The position numbers were made by a program, and so were the translations under genes. The notes under the pieces were generated by a model. It had not been told where the DNA came from, searched no databases, and saw nothing but the letters and a program-made list of their open reading frames with translations. Positions 1-10,294 of a stretch of DNA of 64,000 bases are shown piece after piece (the stretch's first letter is position 1; each line of letters starts with the position of its first letter). The stretch is taken from NCBI GenBank assembly GCA_028583605.1, contig CM053326.1:16232639-16296638 (forward strand), written 5' to 3'. The DNA is from Dastarcus helophoroides (Eukaryota > Arthropoda > Insecta > Coleoptera > Bothrideridae).

Positions 1-221
1 GGATTTAAATGAAAGACTGTAATATGGTGTTTCGACAGCTTATTGAGTTTATTCGATGCAATATAGTTTTGTCGGGTGGCCTGAATTAGTAAAAGCATTG
101 TTTGAGACACTAAATAAATACTGTTGAAGAAGGTTTAAAAATAAAATTATATTAATATAAACATAATAAAATATGTAATATTTTCCATTTTTGCAAGGGA
201 AGCTATGCTTCCCTAGCTTCC

Positions 222-548
222 ATGGAAAACACGCCACTGATCTCGAGTAAGGTCTTCGGTAAGAATAAACTGCAAAGTTTCTTGGATTCCATTCGGAAGC
301 TGAAGACTGATATAAAAATATATCAAGCTACGAGAAATATTGGAAGGATGGAAATTTCAAAGCAATCGAAGAAAGTCCACTTTAAAGAGAACGTTCAAAT
401 TCGGTACATTGGTACATATGTTGAAAGTAGAAAAGGTAACTGGGAACAATATGCAAGAGACCAAACAAGATATCAACGAAGAATTGCAGAAAATGATAAC
501 CTTTTGGACCCAATCTTGTTGAAAAAGATGGAATCGATGAAACTTTAG
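222..548 (+). CDS. PPP1R15 (GADD34/CReP)-like C-terminal PP1-binding region
   Basis: The 108-residue ORF has no internal stop. It contains a lysine-rich KVHF box (residues 51-54), which fits the RVxF docking motif for protein phosphatase 1. This is followed by RKGNWEQYARD (70-80) and a TRYQRRI segment (82-88). That order matches the conserved C-terminal core of PPP1R15 proteins, which hold PP1 on eIF2alpha and so reverse stress-induced translation arrest. Family members usually exceed 300 residues, so this is the family's tail only. The reading frame stays open upstream to about 156, and CTTCCCTAG just before the ATG could be a splice acceptor. It may therefore be the last exon of a larger gene whose other exons lie outside the window, or a short retrocopy. 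A polyadenylation signal follows 38 bases after the stop. The family call is from motif memory; whether it is functional is unknown. Confidence 0.68.
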   Translation: MENTPLISSKVFGKNKLQSFLDSIRKLKTDIKIYQATRNIGRMEISKQSKKVHFKENVQIRYIGTYVESRKGNWEQYARDQTRYQRRIAENDNLLDPILLKKMESMKL

Positions 549-586
549 CCATGAAAGATATTTTATGTTGATTTTACACGAGATGA

Positions 587-592
587 AATAAA
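587..592 (+). promoter_or_regulatory. Polyadenylation signal AATAAA
   Basis: A canonical AATAAA lies 38 bases after the stop codon of the PPP1R15-like ORF. It is correctly placed to end that transcript, although chance matches are common in DNA this AT-rich. Confidence 0.45.
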
Positions 593-1063
593 TTAATATT
601 GAAATTTAATTGTTTTTTAACCTTAGTTATAAACGGAAATAATTGAAAATTGTAAAGCTGCAACAATATTCAAAATATTTATTGACTTATAAAGAAACTG
701 TGGATAAAGAATCATTAAAATAACAAAATTAAAATATAAATGTCAATCGACAATAAATTGTAATATATCATTAAGTTTAGTTTCAATCAGAGATCTTTAA
801 AGTAGATTAAAGTATGATCAGGTTGCAGTAATAACACAAGATATTAGGAAGAATTTGTATTTAAATAACTATATATAAAAATACGAGTTTTGTAGATAGC
901 AGTGTTTGGTACTTAACTGTCGATATATTATTTCCTTTGCTTATATTAGGTAAGTATTCAAGGTCTGAAGTCTGAACCAAGGTACTGGTACTTATGTACG
1001 AGAAATAAAACCCCCAATGTAATGTTTTTTTTTGTTTCAGTTCTTAAAAAAAAAATTGTTAGA
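593..1063. other. No gene recognised
   Basis: AT-rich sequence without a long ORF. A T-rich tract ending TTTGTTTCAG near 1031-1040 looks like a 3' splice site just before the transposase remnant and may belong to that element. Confidence 0.4.
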
Positions 1064-1835
1064 ATGAGTGATGGAAGAAAGCGACTTATTGGAGCTAAGA
1101 ATAAAAAAAGGTCAAAATGAAAAAAGAAGAACAAGAATAGATTATCCGTAAAACGATAAAAATTGACAGTTTTCTTACAAGTGGAAGTAAAAGCAGTGTT
1201 CTAAGACCAGGAACTTCAACCACATGCACTGATACAATCCAATCTAAAAAAATGAAACGGATTTGAGCTCTGTGGCCCAACAACAACTCTCGCCTCTTGA
1301 ACAAGCTACTTTTGAAAAAACGGATAATTATGTTTTTGACAACGAGGCGTTAGAGGAATCATTAATAAGTATAACAATTGAAGATGCGTCTCCGAATCAG
1401 ACGTCAAGCACAAGTAATGACCAAGTGTTAACAACAGTAAATCTAAACAAAGATCCAGCTTTATGGGAAATTAACGATACCATAAGGGAGATTATCGCAA
1501 GGTCCGGCTTCGATCAAAACAAATCTTGTGACTTATCTAAAAGTGAGAAAATATATGCCGATCAGCGTTGTTTCTTGCTAGTGGGTATGAAAAATAATGA
1601 AGTGAAAGACCGAAATTGGCTTGTTTATTCTGAAAGTAAAAGATCTGTATATTGCGAACCCTGTTTGGCATTCGGTCCATTTGGAGTATAAAACTCACTT
1701 CGAGAACGAAGGATTTAATGACTGGAAAAACGCAGAACACCGAGTAGCTCAGCATGAAAACTCTGCACGTCATAAATCTAGTATTCTTAGTTTGAAAGCT
1801 AGAAGTGCGATTGATGGCCATCATCACAGACCATG
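1064..1835 (+). pseudogene. hAT-type transposase remnant (ZMYM1-like, TTF-type zinc finger N-terminus)
   Basis: From the ATG at 1064 the reading frame has a lysine/arginine-rich start and two early stops, then a frameshift into the 1263-1691 frame. That frame carries a segment beginning DPALWEI and then a cysteine pair in VYCEPCLAF. After a second frameshift near 1675-1690 come HFENEGFNDW and HENSARHKSS. The order Cys-Cys, then a GFxxW box, then HExSxxH is that of the TTF-type zinc finger at the N-terminus of ZMYM1/hAT-like transposases. This finger binds the element's DNA ends. The catalytic domain is absent, because the sequence switches abruptly near 1835 to unrelated GC-richer retroelement sequence. 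It is non-functional: two frameshifts, early stops and 3' truncation. Confidence 0.72.
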
Positions 1836-1870
1836 GTCCACAATTTCTCAGCCGTCACTGGGCTAGAAGA

Positions 1871-2485
1871 TGCGAATAGTGGAAGTTTGGCTATTGGACT
1901 ACAGCTACTTACCATCCACGAGCAAATCCCACTGAACTTCGTAATCGGGAAAATAAGAATGGGATACAGATCCGACTGTCTGGGCGAGATGATACTTACT
2001 GGAACGTTTATCTGCTTTCGACCCTCTATAGTCTTCGACGACGTGGAAACGTGGCAATGGCAAGACCCCCAGTGAGATATTGATGGATCGAAATCTTTGA
2101 GGGCCAGGTGAATGGGACACGGTCGCGGCACCTACCAGGGATCCTGCTGCCCAGCGGGAAAGAGCGCGCCGAAATCAATCAGCGTCCCACCAGATGGTCA
2201 AACCCTCAAACTCCCTTTTCCCAATATTCTCCAGGAGATTCCGTCCTAGACCGCAATGAAACTAAACGCCCCTTTAGGAGTCAATGGCTAGGTCCACATA
2301 CCATTATTCGATCAGAAGGTGAAACCTGTTACTGGGTGTTTATAGACGGACTCTTGCAGAAGATCCATGTCGACCGCCTGCGACCCGCACCTTCGAACCT
2401 GGGTCGAGGAGGAAAACGACTGACCGGTCCCACTGTAAGACTATTCGCCGGAAATTGTGACGTGCTCGCGGAGACACAATGACGT
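1871..2485 (+). pseudogene. Ty3/gypsy integrase fragment (end of core plus C-terminal domain)
   Basis: The frame starting near 1910 opens with YHPRANPTE, the end of a retroviral-type integrase catalytic core, and continues into an LRRRGN stretch that normally leads to the SPSEI-like box. That box is found in another frame (KTPSEI, near 2062). From 2108 the frame carries a C-terminal domain with GDSVLDRN, SQWLGPHTIIR and HVDRLRPAP. This matches the small beta-barrel that ends gypsy pol. At least two frameshifts (near 2060 and near 2100) break it. No upstream protease or reverse transcriptase is present: the 5' side abuts the hAT remnant. It is noticeably richer in G+C than its surroundings, which suggests a different or younger source. 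Confidence 0.8.
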
Positions 2486-3726
2486 GAGTGACGGGAGTGC
2501 GTGTTAGATTTAGGTGTTTTTTTTGGACGCAATGGACGGTAAAAATTAGGATAAATTAAGTTAAAGTTCTGCGTATGTTAATCTTTGTTTTTTTTTTCTC
2601 TTTTTTTTTGTCGCTCTGTTTAGTTTTAGTTTGGGCCTTCTGTATATTTGCAACACCAGATCCCTGTCTGCAAGTGCTTAGGTTCTACTCTTCGTTAGAC
2701 TAAGGGTCATTAGTCATCAAGGACACCCTAGGTCCACTCCCATGAGATTTTTCCCTACAGCAGTAGCCCGGACTAACATTTTCGGCACGAGGATGCTCAC
2801 CAATTAGTCCGCTATTCCAGGATACTACTTTTGTTTCCGCTCAGATACTCTTCGACATCTAAATGAGTACGAACCTGAGCAAGTTATTCTTCCGCATGAA
2901 GATTCCTCGGACGAAGGGAACAGAAAAGTTCCTCCCTCAGACACTCAGGACACTATTTAGAATTTTTTTTCTTTTCCGTAGTTAATGGGTTAGTTAAGAG
3001 TTGGTAATAGTTGTTTTTTTGTTTGCTTAATAAATTTAGGACCAAATATAGCACTAGGAAGTCACGTCGCTTTAGCGTTACCACCGAGTGTCATCTCCGA
3101 GGCCGGGAAGGACGCCGTTAAGCCTGGCCAGAAGTAACTGCCCGGCCCACTTCCGTCAGACGACACTCGAAGATGTCGACTTCTTGTCGCCTCGATGACA
3201 TTTTCTCACGGAGGATTTGTTGGCGAACACATTGCCTAATTTACGATTTAACGGTCAAAATCTAGTTCACCAGTAACTCCTTCAGATTTTTTTCTGGGGT
3301 TAGGCATGTCGCGAGAAATGTTCTAACACGATTGGCTAAACATCCGGAGAAAAAAATGAGAATGCCAGCGATGTGAGAAGTCGAAGTCAGTCCGGAGAGA
3401 ATCGCGAAAATAACCACCAGGCCCTAGTGCTGTGTTCTATGCGTTCACTTCTTGAAAGGTTTTTTTTCTTCCCTCTAGTTCCGTTATTTTTCTTAAGTGC
3501 GTATGTTTTGTCCTCGGTGCTAAAATCATCGTGCGTCGCGAATATTGGATTTTTTTTTGGACTTTATTGTGTACCAGGTTTTTCTGTTAACTTTTTATAT
3601 TGTTCACGTGAGTGCTGATCGGGCGGACTATCGTTGCGTGCGTAACCTATTTGGAGTTAGAGTTTTATGATTTCAGGTACTTTAATTGTGTAGACACTAA
3701 CACTACCGCGAATCAGTGCGTGAACG
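2486..3726. other. GC-richer segment, possible 3' end and LTR of the gypsy fragment
   Basis: This follows the integrase stop and keeps its higher G+C content. It has several T tracts, a purine-rich run near 2909-2929 that could be a polypurine tract, and AATAAA near 3028. I could not find a matching second LTR or clear TG..CA ends, so LTR status is inferred from position only. The short ORFs here resemble nothing I know. Confidence 0.3.
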
Positions 3727-3915
3727 CGAACTTTTCCGCGAAGTTGCGGGTCGCGATTTTTTCCGCGAAGTCGCAGATCGCGAAATTTTCCGCGAAGTCG
3801 CGGATCGAGAATTTTTTCTGCAAAGTCACGGGTCGCGAATTTTTCCGCGAAGTCGCGGGTCGCGAATTTTTCCGCGAAGTTGCGGGTTGCGAATTTTTTC
3901 GCGAGGTCTCGAACG
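3727..3915. repeat. 27-bp tandem minisatellite (about 7 units)
   Basis: About seven imperfect copies of a roughly 27-bp unit run head to tail. Each contains TTTTCCGCGAAGT, then CGCGGGTCGCGAA with point differences. Because 27 is a multiple of three, repetitive ORFs stay open on both strands (FREVAGRE-type on plus, EKFATRDFA-type on minus). These are by-products of the repeat, not evidence of a protein. The array ends where gypsy copy A begins. Confidence 0.9.
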
Positions 3916-3935
3916 GTATCAGTTGGAGCCACTGC

Positions 3936-4926
3936 TTCTATTACAAATTCAGACGCCTCGGTAAAAACTTTCCATTCTGCATTCGGATGAACAAGCAGAG
4001 TGCTTTTTTTGCAGCGTCAAAAGCGTATTGAAGGTCATCTGTCCACTTAACAGGGTGAGATCCTTTCACGTTGGGACCTTCGAGAACTTTATTAAGAGGC
4101 GAAAGTATTTTTCCAGACTTGACTGTTTTGGGAGGATCCATCCTGCTAATGGCATCAACCTTGTCTGGGAGCGACTTTATTCCATCTTTGTTGATCAGAT
4201 GACCCAAAAATTTTATTCTGGTTGTCCGATTTGGCACTTGTCAAATTAATTACGAATCCATACTCGCGTAAACATGAAATAGAATCTTGACATGCTCCAG
4301 ATGTACTGATTCATCTCTGGATGCGATGAAAAGATCGTCGATGTACGGAAATACAAAGTACAAGTCTCGTGTGATCTCATCGATAAATATTTGAAATGTT
4401 TGCTCAGCATTTAGTAGTCCAAAAGTCATATATAAGAATTCAAACAGTCCAAATGACGTGATTATTGCTGTTTTGGGCAAGAGCCTCGGGAGCTACAAGA
4501 ATCTGCAGAAATGCGTGAACTAGATCGAAAACTGAAAATATCCTCTTGCTGTTGAGGTTCGCAGTGAAGTCCTTCAAATAAGGTAAAAAATAATTACCTG
4601 GTATCGTCCGAGCGTCGAGTGGACGGTAATCTCCGCATGGTCGCCATTCACCTGATTTCGTCTGCACAAGGTGCAGTGGAGATGACCAGGCTCTATCGGA
4701 TGGTCGGCAAATGCCGAATTCGATCATTTCCTTGAACTCATTTTGCGAGACTTTGAGTTTTTGAGGAAAAAGACAGCGTGCTTTGCTCTGACGGGTGGAT
4801 CCTCAGTCGTGTTAATGTGATGCTTTTTTATCCTTAAATAAGTAGTGTCAGGTGGTGTGATGTCTTCGAATTTTTGCAGCAGCCTAATGTAGATTGAGTT
4901 GCCGTCTATTGCTTTAATCGAACTTA
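3936..4926 (-). pseudogene. Ty3/gypsy pol, copy A, 3' portion (RT to start of RNase H)
   Basis: Read on the minus strand, the order is a pre-RT linker (4724-4926), RT with GEWRPCGDYRPL (4440-4727), the catalytic YIDD (codons at 4334-4345), then FLGHLINKDGI and the start of the RNase H connection (3941-4237). This is the standard order for gypsy pol. Frameshifts between these pieces and small deletions relative to copy B show it is dead. It has no integrase. Upstream it is cut at 4926 by the palindromic element and resumes at 8531. The nearly collinear copy B lies 6.4 kb away on the same strand. Confidence 0.9.
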
Positions 4927-7900
4927 CAAGGAAAGTACCCGAGGTGTACCACACCGATTTTTTTCATTTCGTGATATGTTATAGTACATAACAAAATATT
5001 GGACACGTATTTTTTTAGATGCTAACTCGGTGATTTAGGTGGTGAAACCACCCCTTAAAATTAACCCCAAAAAACAGTTTTTCTTTAATAACTCAAGAAT
5101 TAATTAGAATTTTTTAATGAAACAAACGCTCTGTTATTTACTATAAAAAAGCGCTCCTAAAAACATATTGGTTATGTTAAAAAGTTGCAACCCCTAATTT
5201 TTATGGGGGTGAGTTTCAATTTTTTTTTATATATCAACTTTTGAACAATTGAATTTTATCAAATCTAACAATTTTATTAAGAACACTAAAAAATAAAATT
5301 GACCTGTCTCGGTGTTTTGAAAAAAATATCCTTGAAAGGGGTGATTTACCCCTTGAATTAATTTTTTTCTGTACAGTGATATGGAAAGTAAAACACAACA
5401 TATGTTTTCAATGTTATTTCTATAATAACTATTTTGACATATATTTTGCATTTACAGTGAAATAACGTAAAACCCCTATTTTTAGGACCCTCGGAGAACC
5501 CTATCGATTTGTTTATTATTAAATTGTGAATCAAAACATTTATTTTTTTCACCTTTAACTTATTATATGTTGTTATTTCATCAAAATAATGTATCAACTT
5601 TTTTTTTGGATGCTAAATTTGTGATTTAGGTGGTGAACTTCCCACCCCGCAAAAGATAACCCCCAAAAAGAGTTTTTCTTTAATATCTCAAGAATAAATT
5701 GGAATTTTTCGGTAAAACCATTGTTACGTTTCCCATAAGAATATGCTTCCAAAAACGTATCAGTTATGCCAAAGCCCTAATTTGTATAGGGGTGGGTTTA
5801 ATTTTTTTCTTTTACACCAAATTTTAAATCTTTGAATTTTATGGAATTTGGCAATGTCATTAAGAAAATAAAAAAATAAAATTGACTTGTCTCGGGATTT
5901 TACAAAAAAAAGCATTGGAAAAGGTGATTTACCCCTAGAGTCATTTTTTACTGTAGAATGATATGAATAATTAAACACAATATATGGTTTTAATTTTATT
6001 GCTATAATGCTTTTTCTGACATATATTTTGCAGTGAAAGTGAAATAATATTAAACTTTTGCCTTTATAAGGTTTGGCGATGGGATTGAGCGTTACCAGAT
6101 TGCAAGTCAAAGCATTCATTTTTTTATCTTCTACTTATTTTATGCCGATATTTCATCAATGTAATATGCCAACAATTAAGTTTTGATTTGAAAATACTTA
6201 TTGTTTAAAGTCTCACCCGTAAAATTTCTATTTTCGCTTGAATGTAAAGAAATATTATTTACTGAACAAAGTCTCGAAACATTATATTGTGCAGAAAAAA
6301 TCTACATTTGCCGATCATTTCAGACAATGTAGCAGTATTATTAAGAAAATTAAAAACCAAAGCTGATCTCTTCCAATTTTGGATTAAATACATAGCGTGA
6401 GGTCCAAAAGTAACGCAAGTAAATTCATTATCTACGAAATTTGAGATTATCAAATGACACTTTTAAGGCACAATTATATTCCTCTCCCTTCAACCCACCT
6501 GGAGTTACAGTTACCCCTTTGAAATTTTTAAATTGAACAAGGATGCGTGTGATACCTCATTTAAAATGGTTTTTAATTCTCTATTCAGCAGACTTGGGTT
6601 TTTTTGAATTTTGCTAATATTCGTCAAGAAAACAAAATTTAAACATTTTAAATGAATTTAAAATCCATACAATCAAAAATACTTTAACCTTTGCATATGT
6701 GCCACAAATCTGTCACATTTGCCTTTTCTAATAAATTTTTTTGTCATAATTATTGATTTTTTTTACTTTACGCAAGTGAAGAAATATCCAACAAGAAGAA
6801 AGAAGAAAAAAGAGTCTCTGTTGCACATACCTGGAAAAATGATACATTACAATAAAGTATATAAAAATGCAATAAAAATAATTTCGACATAATTTAATAT
6901 TGATTCACTCCACGGGATTTCCTCTTAAAATTAAATTTTTATGGTATTTCACTTCTAATGCAAAATGTATGTCACAATAAACGTTTCAACAATAACATTG
7001 AAAATATATCTAGCGATTAATTTTCTATATTACTGCAGATAAAAAATTAACTCTTGGGGTAAATCACCCCTTCGGATGAGTTTTTTTACAAAACCGAAAG
7101 AGGTCAACTTTGGTTTTTAATTTTCTTAATAATATTGCTATATTGACTGAAATGATCGGTAAATGTAGATTTTTTTTCAGCACAATATAATGTTTCGAGA
7201 CTTTGTTCAGTAAAGAACATTTCTTTCCATTCAAGTGAAAATATAAATTTTAGGGGTGAGACCCTAAACAATAAGTATTTTCAAATTAAAACTCAATTGT
7301 TGACATATTATATTGTTGAAATATCGACAAAAATAAGTAGAAGGTGAAAAAATGAATGTTTTACCCCGCAATCTGATAATGATCAATCCCATCGCCAACC
7401 CTCATAAAGGTAAGAGTTTTATATGATTTCACTTTTAATGCAAATTATATGTCAAAAAAAGCATTATAGTAATAAAATGAAAACCATATGTTTGTTTAAT
7501 TGTTCATATCATTCTACAAAAAAAATAACTCTAGGGGTAAATCATCCTTTTCAATGCTTTTTTTTTGTAAAATCTTGAGACAGGTCATTTTTATTTTTAA
7601 TTTTCTTAATAATATTGCCAAATTCCATAATATTCACGGATTTAAGAGTTGGTATAAAAGAAAAAAAATAAACCCACCCCTATTCAAATTAAGGGTTGCA
7701 ACCCTTGGCATAACTGATACGTTTTTAAAGGCACATTCTTATGGGAAATAAAGTAACAATGGTTTTACTGAAAAATTCCAATTTATTCTTGACATATTAA
7801 AGAAAAACTATTTTTGGGGGTTATCTTTAGGGGGTGGGGAGTTCACCACCTAAATCAGAAATTTAGCATCTAAAAAAATTGTTAATACATTATTTTGATG

Positions 7901-8527
7901 AAATATCAACATATAATAAGTTAAAGGTGAAAAAATAAATGTTTTGATTCGCAATCTAATAATGACTAAATCCATGGGGTTCTCCGAGGGTCATAAAAAT
8001 AGGGGTGTTACGTTATTTCACTGTTAATGCAAAATATATGTCAAAATAATCATTATAGAAATAAAATTGAAAACATATGCTGTGTTTTACTTTCCATATC
8101 ACTGTACAGAAAAAAACTATCTCAAGGGGTAAATCACCCCTTTCAAGGATTTTTTTGCAAAACCCCGAGACAGGTCAATTTTATTTTTTAGTGTTCTTAA
8201 TAAAATTGTTAAATTTGATAAAATTCAGTTGTTCAAACGTTGATATATAATAAAAAAAATGAAACTCACCCCCATAAAAATTAGGGGTTGCAACTTTTTA
8301 ACATAACTTATATGTTTTTAGGAGCGCTTTTTTATAAGATATAACACAGCGTTTGTTTAATTAAAAAACCCTAATTAATTCTTGAGTTATTAGAGAAATA
8401 CTGTTTTTTGGGGTTAACTTTAAGGGGTGGTTTCACCACTTAAATCCGTGTCCAATATTTTGTTATGTGCTATAACATATCACAAAATGAAAAAAGTCGG
8501 TGGGGTACACCACGGGTACTTTCCTTG
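4927..8527. mobile_element. 3.6-kb palindromic (foldback) element with TTA duplication
   Basis: The left end CAAGGAAAGTACCCG and the right end CGGGTACTTTCCTTG are inverted copies. They are flanked by TTA at 4924-4926 and 8528-8530. The two arms run inward about 1.45 kb (to about 6385 and from about 7120) and leave a central spacer of about 0.7 kb. Each arm is itself built of degenerate direct modules about 590 bp long. Each module has a GGTGGTGAA..CACCCC box and a palindromic GGGGTRAWTTACCCC box, near 5335, 5920, 7055, 7535 and 8130. No transposase is encoded, so it is non-autonomous. A TWA target is typical of PIF/Harbinger transposons, but the ends do not match any consensus I can recall, so the superfamily is left open. 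It sits inside gypsy copy A. Confidence 0.9.
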
Positions 8528-8530
8528 TTA

Positions 8531-8630
8531 GTGACGTAGTGTTCAGCAAACTGGCTGGAATAGAAAGATTCGTTAAGCCATCACGTAAAAGTTTGCGTTT
8601 GAGGTCGACTGGTAAGTCAGAGTGGAAAAC
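8531..8630 (-). pseudogene. Ty3/gypsy copy A, resumed after the insertion
   Basis: About 95 bases continue copy A beyond the palindromic insertion. They align with 11524-11618 of copy B, with shared GTTCAGCAAACTGGCTGG, AGAAAGATTCGTTAA and TTTGAGGTCGACT. Homology stops near 8630, so the protease and gag of copy A are missing. Confidence 0.85.
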
Positions 8631-9574
8631 ATTATTAAAAGTTTAGTTTTTATTATTTAAATTGCTGCAGTTCTGTGGAGATTCGCTTTCTCTGGAATTA
8701 TGTCACGATCGTACATGGCAGGGAAGCGAACTAATGTATCGTTGTGAATGATCTCTATAGGAAACTTCGTATCTATTTGAACTTATAATGCGAATATTCA
8801 AAGTTAATCTCCTCGAAGGTAGATGGCAGATAGAGTTCTAAAATCATTTAAATCATACAGATCTTTAAAAAGAGATTTATTTTAAATATACATATAATAA
8901 ATAAATTATTTTTCGTTTTTCGTAAACAGTTTTCTTCTTTTCTTTATTATTATTATTATGTTTTCTATTTTATTATTATCTTTTCTCTGCTGGTATTCAT
9001 CGCTGATAAGTCCAAATGAGAATGAAAAAAACACCGATGTCTAATCAGGGGCGTCCTACGTGTTCAGACGCTTGCGGCCTGCGTGCTTATTAGAAATTGT
9101 CTGCCGTATTTTTTTTCTGATGAAGTATAGAGGCAAGGCCGTAGCCAGGAATTTTACAAAAGAAGTTTACCATTTATAACAATCACTCAAAATTTTAGAG
9201 AAAAAGTGATATTATGAGATAAAAGTTGGAATTTTGAACGAAATTAAAATGTTCAGAGAATTTTAAAATTTAGGGCTTAAAATCGACACTTAGAAAAACT
9301 TGAAATTTTGAGAATACTATTGAAACATTTGCATTAGAATTACAGAAAAATTTATAATCTTAATTAAAAAAAACCAACAATCCAAACTATCGGAATTATT
9401 TAAGAAAAAAAACTGAGATTTTCAATAAATTTTACAAAATCCGAATTTAGAAAATAAAGCGAAAATTTCTATTAAAGTTCGAAATTGAAAGTTTGTAACC
9501 CACTTTGATATTAAAAAAATATCGAATTTTCTAGATTAAGTTGGAATTTCCAAAGGATTTTATCAAAAAATGTC
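8631..9574. other. No gene recognised; A-rich degenerate repeat in the second half
   Basis: Contains a short ATT-rich microsatellite near 8945-8960. From about 9190 there is A-rich sequence with recurring AAAATTTT blocks, similar in texture to 28.3-29.8 kb. GGCCGTAGCCAGG near 9139 resembles one end of a transposon, but no partner is proven. Confidence 0.4.
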
Positions 9575-9760
9575 GCTGGTTTACGAGATGCAGGGCGTTC
9601 AAAGTTTAAATTTTATTTTGAAATTTCTAAATAATTGAAAAAAGTTTGGATGCTATAAATCTAAAAATTACAAATTATATGTTTTTTGGTGTAAGGACTA
9701 CGGATTTTAAGCTTATTTTGGCCTTTCTCCCTAGAGGGCGCTAGTTTCGCCTCATTAACT
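9575..9760. repeat. Dispersed repeat arm, inverted partner at 18867-19045
   Basis: Shares GTCGCTGGTTTACGAGATG, CTTATTTTGGCC and GGGCGCTAGTTTCGC, in inverted orientation, with 18867-19045. The CTAGAGGGCGCTAGTTTCGC end resembles the TIRs of the mariner-like elements in this window. It is probably a stranded arm of such an element. Confidence 0.7.
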
Positions 9761-10294
9761 ATGCTAATTAAAACATATTGTCTGTTAAGTTGTGAGAATA
9801 TAAAAAAACAATTGATTCTACAAAGAAAAGGTACTCTTGCTTAAGTTGTCTAAATCTATCGGTTTTTAAGATATTTGCATTTAAAAGTTTTAATGTATTT
9901 TTATGGTTTTTTAAGGCGCAGTAAGCGAGTTTTGGCCTATTCAAAATCCTCTAAAAGCGAATTAATTTTTTGAGCACTCTGTATAATATTTTTAAATTCA
10001 AATGAATATTTTAATCAAGCTGCTTATTTATGAATTATTTCTGAAAAAAACCATTTGTCTATGATGTATGTGGTAGCTTTAATGGAATTTTTTACACTAC
10101 GCGGTAATATGCATTTTTGGATAAACATCTGAATAACTTCGAAAAATATTGTATTCAAAAAAACTTTCCTTACAGCTACCCTTTACATTTCGTAAGGAAC
10201 CAGAAAATCAAATAAAAAATACAGGTTGTAATCTAAAAAAATAAAGATAATGGCAGGGAAAATTAAACACCCTGTATATATAGCAATTAGGGGC
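9761..10294. other. No gene recognised
   Basis: AT-rich. ACACCCTGTATATA near 10268-10281 looks like the outward end of a TA-target transposon. No partner end was identified. Confidence 0.35.

Noticed and set aside
3727..3915. Possible CRISPR-like array
   Set aside because: Units are contiguous without unique spacers and the genome is eukaryotic.
3657..3932. Repetitive ORFs on both strands (EKFATRDFA and FREVAGRE types)
   Set aside because: Produced by the 27-bp tandem repeat, whose length is a multiple of three; no gene context.
7500..7751. 83-residue ORF in the palindrome, with a mirror ORF at 5760-6119
   Set aside because: The arms are inverted copies, so both ORFs come from one non-coding module; internal stops differ between modules.
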